Source: Blasia pusilla
Lineage: Eukaryota; Marchantiophyta; Marchantiopsida; Blasiales
NCBI GenBank assembly: GCA_050084515.1
Contig: CM114275.1
Coordinates: 23,436,001 to 23,500,000 of the forward strand
Direction of reading: 5' to 3'
Length of the DNA: 64,000 nucleotides
The first letter of the stretch is position 1. Each line of letters opens with the position of its first letter. The notes beneath the pieces were generated by a model. The model did no database searches, was not told the DNA's origin, and saw only the letters and a list, made by a program, of their open reading frames with translations. A program made the translations under genes and the position numbers. Of the stretch, positions 57,608-64,000 are shown piece by piece.

Positions 57608-58780
57608 AGAGCGAGATCGGATCCTACAGCGGGCCAGACGATTGCGTTGGGAGGGGACACATGTTTTGAGGGTTTGGGAGGATGGCAGAGTACGCGTAGT
57701 GCCGTATCCTTTGCAGAGAGCACGACTAGTGCAGCATGCCCATGAGGAGTTGGGTCAGTTTGGGGTGAAGCGGACATACAACTTGCTCCAGATTCAGTAT
57801 TGGTAGCGAGGCATGCAGACTGACGTTCAACAGTTTGTTTCCAGGTGCATGGTGTGTGACCAGGTCTGAGCATTGTTCAATGCTCTGACTCCACAGTTGC
57901 ATCCATTACCGATCATGGGTTTAGGGTATAGATGGAGTTTGGATTTTGCAGGACCTTCGCCTTTGACGGAGCGTCACAGTCGTTGTGTGTTGGTGATGGT
58001 TGAGCACTTCTCAAAGTGGATTGAGTTGGTTGCATTGCCTGACAAAGCGAGTGAGGGAGTAGTTTATGCCTTCCTTGACAGAGTGTTGAGTCATTATGGC
58101 GCACCGGCTAAGGTGCTGATAGACCAGGGTACCGAGTTTCGCAGTGAGTTCCAAGCCTTGTGTGATCTGGCGATGATCGACTACCGTACGACTTCGCGAG
58201 ATCATCCCGAGTTGGATGGATTAGCGGAGAGAGTTGAGCAGACAGTGAAGAGGGGTTTACGCAAGTGTGGCTTGCATAGAGGTCACCTAGGAGATTGGGA
58301 CCTCTAGTTGCCCTGGTAGGCGATGGGATACAGATTCAGCACGCAGGCATCCTTAGCGTCTTTTTCACCGTACTTGCTACTTTATGGCCGAGATCCAGAT
58401 TTACCTTTGGTCATTCGTCGAGATGTTGGTGACGTGTTGGACCTTGATGACCCAAACATATGAATGCGAGCATGTTCTCAGAGGGTTGAGTTGTTTCAGA
58501 GAGTGATGCCTATGGCGTTCGAAAACTTGGCGATTGCGTAGCATCGGGATACGTTGAGGTATGCAACTATTAGGGGTGGTGGTTATGGACCAACTATCCG
58601 GAGGTTTCATCATGGTGATTATGTCTCCTTGCAGCAGACGGCACAGACAACGTTGGATGTGACTGCAAGGCGCACTATCTAAGAGCGCGTGACGTTTTGC
58701 CATCGGGTGTTCTCTTGCTGGAGGGAGGCGATGGTATGGTATGGAAGGACCATGCGCGTAATTGTGAGACATGTCACCTT
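57607..58780 (+). pseudogene. Gypsy element 2 integrase
   Basis: The zinc module (LVQHAHEELGQFGVKRTYNL, then SRCMVCDQV) lies at 57730-57868. The DDE core at 57873-58307 has YRWSLDFAGPSPL (first Asp), VLIDQGTEFRSEF (second Asp) and LDGLAERVEQTVKRG (Glu). The following part reads YRFSTQASLASFSPYLLLYG (58320-58385) and a GGYGPTIRRFHHGDYVSLQQ-like GPY/F-type stretch near 58575-58640. Integrase inserts the cDNA. Several stops (for example at 57805, 57868 and 58306) break it. The frame then continues into the PHD-like module rather than a chromodomain. Confidence 0.88.
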
Positions 58781-58981
58781 CCTAACATTGATGGTAGCGT
58801 AGATCCCAGCTTAGCAATAGTTCTTGCAGGCTTGCCTTGTACGTTATGTGGTTCTGTTGTATGATTATGCCACGATGCTAGCCTCTCTTATGGATCTTCG
58901 AGAGGTTGACATATGGCATGTCTGACGCCACCTCTCACTAGGGTTCCTCGTGGACAATGGATGTGTCCCAGATGTACATAG
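58740..58981 (+). pseudogene. PHD-finger-like module after the integrase
   Basis: In one frame the sequence reads WKDHARNCETCHLPNIDGSV, then PCTLCGS at 58835-58855. Two internal stops later it reads HMACLTPPLTRVPRGQWMCP, then RC (58908-58975). The H-x-x-C-L-x-P-P-L...W-x-C-P-x-C ending is characteristic of PHD fingers, and CTLC supplies the first zinc pair. The middle Cys pair is eroded and the Trp codon before His is now a stop. PHD fingers usually bind the histone H3 tail; on an integrase it could steer insertion to certain chromatin, as chromodomains do. The stop TAG at 58979-58981 ends the frame right after the last Cys. No equivalent was seen in element 1. Confidence 0.7.
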
Positions 58982-59294
58982 GAGATACTAGCTAGGTTTT
59001 GATTCCGAATTTTTATGTGACATGGATGACAGGAAGGCGACTAATGATGGGGTCACATGAGCACCCGGCCTTTCTTGCTCTTAGTGTCCGAGAGATGTAT
59101 GTCATGGTAGATAGCGATAAATGGCTATATGGAGTTAGAGGGACCTAACCACCAGCTAGGGGAGCGATTGGAGATATTTTAGTACTTCCTGTCTCGTTGT
59201 TTGGATGCCATGAGTTAGCATGGGATCGTGCCTGTTTGTGTGTGTGTTCGGTGACAACGATGTATGTTGTGTAGCAATGTATATACACATGACA
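58982..59294 (+). other. 3' tail and 3' terminal segment of gypsy element 2
   Basis: About 180 bp of noncoding tail, then from 59163 the terminal segment GATTGGAGATATTTTAGTAC to ACACATGACA, matching 1316-1445 reversed. Only two bases (AC) separate it from the next unit. Confidence 0.65.
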
Positions 59295-59296
59295 AC

Positions 59297-60000
59297 TATC
59301 ACGTCTTTTAGGGTAGATCGGTAAGATCTACTAGAACGCCTTCATGATTAGTGGAGGACAGGCTCAGTAGGTCGAGGATGAGCTGCTGAGGCCCCGAGAA
59401 ACTTGAGAGAGCATGTTTCCCCTTTGTTTTGGCTCATTTGGAGCCATATTGAGGAACTTACTATTTTAGGTAAGTACCATTTTGAGTATATGATTGAGTT
59501 TCTATTATTGGTAAGTGGCCCTTGACCTCCTACATCAAGTCAAGAGCCAAGGAGGTGACTTGGGAGAATAGGTTACCATGGAGAGAGGTTGGGAGAGGGG
59601 AGGGGTATACTTGAAGGAGAGAGAGCTTGAGAGCTCATTCTCTCTTTGTTGAACCTCTTGGCATAAGGCGGTGGAACTATGGTCCCTTGCCTTGTGAGTG
59701 TAACCGAAGCCTCTCATTAGGAGAGTGGGGTTGGTTTGACATGAGAGAGAGTGCACACCTTAAAGAGCTATGGTGTGAGATGGTGTAGAGAGAGTTTGGA
59801 TCTTACTTTATTGGAGATATCTGAGTACTTCTTGTCTCGTTGTTTGGATGCCATGAGTTAGCATGGGATCGTGCGTGCCATGAGTTAGCATGGGATCGTG
59901 CGTGCCATGAGTTAACATGGGATCGTGCGTGCCATGAGTTAGCATGGGATCGTGCGGTGACAGCGATGTATGTTGTGTAGGAATGTGTATGCACATGACA
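59297..60000 (+). mobile_element. Short gypsy terminal unit abutting element 2
   Basis: Starts TATCACGTCTTTTAGGG (TGTCACG mutated) and ends GCACATGACA. It contains the full head segment seen at 5470-6008 joined to the tail segment seen at 1316-1445, in 704 bp. It could be the true 3' LTR of element 2 or a separate unit inserted next to it. No target duplication is visible (ACAAC left, AAAGG right). Confidence 0.7.
59850..59956 (+). repeat. Four tandem 27-bp units inside the terminal unit
   Basis: GCCATGAGTTAGCATGGGAT plus CGTGCGT is repeated four times, nearly identical (one G-to-A change in the third). Other copies of this terminal segment have the unit once. Confidence 0.93.
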
Positions 60001-60370
60001 AAAGGGATATATTTTTAACAAAATGAAGAATTCCTAAGAAATGTACGAATTTTTTTTACGTTTGATTTTCAAAAAGAGCGTGGAGAGGGAAAATTCATAG
60101 GCTCTTTCCAAACAAAGATGGTTCTTGTGGCCTAGTCCATCATAGATGCAAAAGAATACTAGTTCCCACGTCTGACTCAAGAAAACATATAATCTTTGTT
60201 GGATTCTCAACATCCACTTCTCTAAGCAACATTAATCTGATCAGCCCCTTTATATGAGGAGAAGCCTAGATTGATGGTTCCAAAATAGATGTCGAAGGAG
60301 TCAAACTAATATGATGTAAGTGATTTTTGGAGTAGCATTACTAATATTATCTAACCCTATATTGCATCAG
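60001..60370. other. Gene-free stretch
   Basis: Nothing recognised. Confidence 0.5.
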
Positions 60371-61660
60371 GGTGTGGGACACTTAGATGCGTCGCGGGGG
60401 TCTAGGGGCGCTGCCCTTCGTATGCCATGACGACGCAAGGGTCCAGGGTTTAGGCAAATTTTCTTTAAATATAAATTAATTAAAGAAAACAAGTAAGAAA
60501 CCCCCGTTTTCCGAGTAGTCAAATAATCGAGAGGCAAAGCAGTAGCACATTCTTGTATGTCGAGTCATATCCATTTTCAAGTTCTATCGAAGCTCTTCTG
60601 CAAGCGCACAGATGGACTACGCCACTTTGTATCTCCAAGATTTGTAACATATTTCAGTAATCTTGTCATTTTTTTCTCACATGATATTAGAGCTATAGGT
60701 ATTACTGTAATTTGTATCTAGCGATCTATTGTGTTTGCAAAAATTCTCGAGAGATGGCTACTTCTTTGTCAATTTGTGCTCCCCCTCCTCCGCTAGATGA
60801 AGGGAAGTTAGATGGATCTAACTATACACCGTGGAAGTTCCAAAATGAGAACTGTCCTTGAATCATTTGAGATTTGGGAGACGACCACATGGATCAATTT
60901 GAATCCATAAGCTACTTTGAGTTCTGCATATTCGTCTTCATCTAGTGATATCGATCATGTTGTAGCGAGTTCTTTGTACATATTCATGATGCATCAAGGA
61001 CCAAGATCAAATCCAAGATCAGGAAGTGCATCTTCATGGCATACATTGATGAGTCGAAGGCTTGTTGTCTATGGTATCCTAAGGCAAAAAAGATACTTGG
61101 AAGCCGTGATATGGTATTCTAGGAAGAGCCTCGTGAAGTGGCGAATATCAATGGTGTATCCACGTTATCCTCAAACAAAGAGATAACCCACCAGAACACA
61201 TTATCAATGTTTACATCGGATCATCAAGGAGAAGATTTTAGTGATGATTATAAAGAGCAGCTTGCTCTTCCACTACGGTTGTCATACCCTAATTGGATAA
61301 AGCATAGCTTGGATAGTAAGGATCCACCAACAATTGTTGAAGTAACTATACATCCAAGGAGATCCAAGATACTAGAGGAGTAGAATAGAGCTTTGGCACA
61401 TCTTGTCAACATGGCCTTGATGATAAAGGTCTTGAAGGTAGAAGAGCCATCATGGTTGGATGAGGCCCTTGCTCATCCTCAATGGAAAGAGGCCATGCAG
61501 ATGGAGATGGAACTTATTCAAAGAAATCAAAGTTGGACTTTGGTTGAGAAGCCAAAGTACAAGAAGATAATACGCACCAAGTGGATGTACAAGACGTACG
61601 TATACATAACACAAGAAAATCACATCCATATGTCCCCATCACAAAAAGAGGCTACGTAGT
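60371..61660 (+). mobile_element. Copia fragment: possible LTR, primer site, Gag start, reverse transcriptase start
   Basis: Bases 60371-60675 may be an LTR (starting TGTGGGAC). TGATATTAGAGCT at 60682-60694 resembles the usual plant primer-binding site complementary to initiator tRNA-Met (TGGTATCAGAGC). A Gag start at 60754 reads MATSLSICAPPPPLDEGKLD, then GSNYTPWKF, a typical copia Gag opening. After a large deletion, 61393-61659 reads WLDEALAHPQWKEAMQMEME, then NQSWTLVEKP and IRTKWMYK, the start of copia reverse transcriptase. The middle of the element is gone and stops are present. Confidence 0.75.
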
Positions 61661-62140
61661 GAAAATCACAAGGGATACACATTGCTCTCCAATTACACTA
61701 AATACTAAATGAGGCGAATCCACCTTCACCGTGAGGGAATCCAAGTCTAATGCATGTCCACAACACCGTGACCTATCATATGCTTAGAAGGCTCAATTAT
61801 AGAAAGATGAGCCTCTCCTTGGAATACAATCTCGAAAAGTTCCTAATAAATCAAAAACTTCCTAGAAACCTCTAATAAAGTTCCAAGAAAGAAACTAAAG
61901 GATTACTTGTGCACATAGGTTACGAATGGAGGTCTGGAGGTCAATTATGGCGTCTCCACGCCTACCTACACATATAACTATCCTTCCAAGTCACACTATC
62001 TAGTCTTGCTTGACTAAAAATAACTTTATAGGCTCCCTTCTATTTTCTCTAAATGATAGCATGGACTTGGAATTTCTACCACAAATTCATTTTAGGACTT
62101 AATTATTAGATTGTCACAATTTCCGACCATATCCATTATA
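61661..62140. other. Gene-free stretch
   Basis: Nothing recognised. Confidence 0.45.
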
Positions 62141-62500
62141 GAGTGTGTCATGGTTGCACATGCAATCGTGTTGTTGGATAACCAAGATGATGTCTTTTCT
62201 TTAGTTAGTCTAAGAACTTGAGTTATTTTGTATGCAATTTATCTTGTTAGATTCAAGAGCTCAATGCTTGATGCTAGGGAAGGTGGTTTTTATCAATTTT
62301 AGCATGACTCGTGCTTATGTTGAGTGATATCCATTGCACATGGAAAGATCATTGGGTGGTGCTAGTACAATATAGCTCATCATTAGATATGACGAAGTAA
62401 TAAGGCTCAAACAAAAGCATCCAATGAATAAGTCAAGGGTGTAGGTCAAGGCAATAGTGATTGTTGTCAAGTTCTATGATGTATTGGATAGTTGTGAACC
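62140..62500 (+). pseudogene. Decayed gypsy protease fragment
   Basis: The nucleotide sequence follows the element 1 and 2 protease: TTGTTAGATTCAAGAGCTCA (the DSGA region, Gly now Arg), then CTTGATGCTAGGGAAGG and GACTCGTGCTTATGTTGAG, and later GGCAATAGTGATT. Stops and indels abound, so it is as old as the copy at 22-25 kb. Confidence 0.6.
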
Positions 62501-63590
62501 CAACGATACCACACTGGTCTCTTTTCTACATTATTAATGCAAATATTGCATCAACCGAGGCCTCTTAAAGAATATTTATGTCAACCATATGGATAGGAGG
62601 TGTGAATTTAGGTTCTCCAAAATTTCAAATACAAAACATACCAATTGTTTGAATTTATATGTTTCTACAACCATGTTAACAAATTATGTAATCAACATTA
62701 CCTATGTGATCTTGATTTGGAATCCCAAAAAATGGATGGTTTTTTGCCATTTTTGAAGAATAAATAATCAATCAAAACACATGGTCTTTCCTTAAGAGAT
62801 AAACAACCAATTGATCCTAAAAATTATGCATAGGAGACAGATAAGTAGACAAGGAAAAAAATTAAAGGAAAAAAATTATGAGATTATAAATTGTTTATCC
62901 TTAAGAATAGGTATATCCAAGTATCCATGAAGAATAAAACTTTTAATTACTACCTTACATTGGTTACATAATCGGCTGGAAGAAAGTGACTTCCATTGAG
63001 TGCACTATAATCTTACTATTCTTGTTCAAGATGCCAAAGATTCAAATCCTTATGTCTTTCGTCCTAAAACTATCCCTGATTCCTAGAGTTGGAGTAAGCA
63101 TCTTCTTTAACCAAAAATTAAACTTATCATCCATTAAATGTACCTTGTAGAATGGTCTACGTAGAAACCCTTCATGTTGTGGAGTGGAGAAGTAAGAAAA
63201 AAGTGGAAAAAATCTATGGCAACCTCCTTAAGATGACATGAAGAGAATAGATGCCCAAATACTCTATGAACAAATGGTTGCTCTTCCGCAAGACATAATG
63301 CACTCATATTAGCTAGGTGGTGTCTTGTTAACTTAGTAGCCATGTGTAGAGTCAAGTTAGGTTGTAAATGTGGATATTGAATGGAACCTTTTCTTGCTCA
63401 ATACATAAACTAGAGAGTATCGATCCCAACAAACACTAAGGTGGGACCAAAGTCCAAATAGAATCATTATACTTTAAGTCTCAGTTTAAGAAATTTAATA
63501 GAATTTTATGATTATGAAGATTTCCATGCACCCAACCATGTCTTTGGAATGAGAGTATCACAAGCACGTATCTCAAACCAGATTCACTCT
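62501..63590. other. Gene-free stretch
   Basis: AT-rich. The short minus-strand open frame at 63134-63355 has no recognisable motif. Confidence 0.45.
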
Positions 63591-63593
63591 CCT

Positions 63594-63736
63594 GATGAGA
63601 GCTTGGGCTATAGACCTAGCAAGAAGGACCATAGCTCCGCCATCTCATGCTTAGAGATTCAACAAAGAGAGAATGAACTGCAAAGCTTCTTTTTTTTGGA
63701 TATACTGCTTACCTCTCCCAATCTCTCTTTGCGATA
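63594..63736 (-). repeat. Gypsy terminal segment fragment
   Basis: Matches the middle of the unit at 59297-60000 in reverse: ACTCTCCTGATGAGAGCTTG, ACCATAGCTCC, TTCAACAAAGAGAGAATGA, and CTCTCCCAATCTCTCTTTGC. It is truncated at its right by the copia LTR. Confidence 0.65.
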
Positions 63737-64000
63737 ATTGTAGAAAACCGCTAAAGAAGCATAACTGATGGGATACGATCCTCACACTCACACCATGGAG
63801 AAAAAAATTTTGCAATGAGAGAATGAGTGGATGCCACTCCCCTTCTCAATCATACAGGGTATGTACAAGCAACCGTAACCCTAATTATAACCATAGTCTT
63901 GATTTTAACTAACTATGATTAAGTAACCTTAGTTAAGATAATCGTGCTTAACTCACTACCCAAGATTCTAATTTTCCTACTTCTTGTGAGTAACCAAATA
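63737..64000 (-). repeat. Copia LTR running off the window end
   Basis: Starts TGTAGAAAACCGCTAAAGAA and shares ATGGAGAA, TTTTGCAATGAGAGAATGAG, GGGTATGTACAAGCAACC and GATAATCGTGCTTAACTCAC with the LTR at 45737-46036. It is the same family in the same orientation, so another copia copy or solo LTR probably continues to the right. Confidence 0.8.

Larger units (their letters stand above)
52437..59294 (+). mobile_element. Gypsy element 2, carrying methyltransferase and PHD-like modules
   Basis: Starts TGTCACGTCTTTTAGG and ends ACACATGACA. Order: a truncated 5' terminal segment (about 120 bp), a GC-rich leader, Gag with zinc knuckles, protease, the start of a C5-methyltransferase domain, RNase H, the integrase zinc module and DDE core, a PHD-like module, a noncoding tail, and a 3' terminal segment (59163-59294). 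The reverse transcriptase and most of the methyltransferase are deleted near 56862-56890. Protease before RNase H and integrase is the gypsy order. Flanks GGAAG and ACTAT do not match, so either the ends are rearranged or the duplication has been lost. It is the same family as element 1. Confidence 0.82.

Noticed and set aside
52437-60000. A simple 5' LTR at 52437 and 3' LTR at 59297 making a canonical element
   Set aside because: The 5' segment is only about 120 bp of head sequence, an extra tail segment (59163-59294) precedes the 59297 unit, and the outer flanks (GGAAG and AAAGG) do not match.
23-64000. CRISPR array, bacterial operon or phage content
   Set aside because: No regularly spaced short repeats with unique spacers and no prokaryotic gene organisation; introns and plant retrotransposons show a plant nuclear origin.

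Overview
This window looks like nuclear DNA of a land plant. The evidence is a pentatricopeptide-repeat (PPR) gene, a gene for a plant-type KASH protein of the SINE1/SINE2 family ending in Leu-Val-Pro-Thr, short GT-AG introns, and dense Ty3/gypsy and Ty1/copia debris. The compact introns, and a retrotransposon type that I associate with streptophyte algae, hint at a non-seed plant such as a bryophyte or lycophyte. That placement is a weak inference. Nothing prokaryotic, organellar or viral was seen.

Layout. 1-9956 is a nested retrotransposon pile. An old chromodomain-type gypsy element (minus strand) was split by a 4.7-kb gypsy element (1316-6008). It is flanked on the other side by two copies, one inside the other, of a roughly 1-kb LTR-like repeat. 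9957-12400 is AT-rich and anonymous, followed by an eight-copy 44-bp minisatellite. 13872-16121 is an apparently intact, intronless P-class PPR gene. 16.1-22.3 kb holds anonymous sequence with local tandem and inverted repeats. 22.3-25.3 kb is a very decayed gypsy copy, and 25.4-33.3 kb is AT-rich with one solo LTR that has a perfect target duplication. 35559-39309 is the second host gene, the SINE-like KASH protein, in four in-phase exons. 42.4-52 kb carries a reverse solo LTR, a short gypsy derivative, and a decayed copia element whose reverse transcriptase is interrupted by another solo LTR. 52437-60000 is the longest gypsy copy. 60.3-64 kb holds copia and gypsy fragments.

The most unusual element is the gypsy copy at 52437-59294. 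Besides Gag, protease, RNase H and integrase it carries, in pol, the start of a C5 cytosine-DNA-methyltransferase domain and, after the integrase, a PHD-finger-like module. A Ty3-type element carrying both a DNA-methylation writer and a probable chromatin reader would be a striking cargo. This copy is dead: it has stops and frameshifts, and an internal deletion removes the rest of the methyltransferase and all of the reverse transcriptase.

The two host genes do not obviously work together. The PPR protein should act on organellar RNA, and the SINE-like protein should anchor at the outer nuclear envelope and bind the cytoskeleton. Everything else readable is mobile-element sequence or low-information DNA. 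Five-base target duplications allow a relative insertion order to be worked out at several places.
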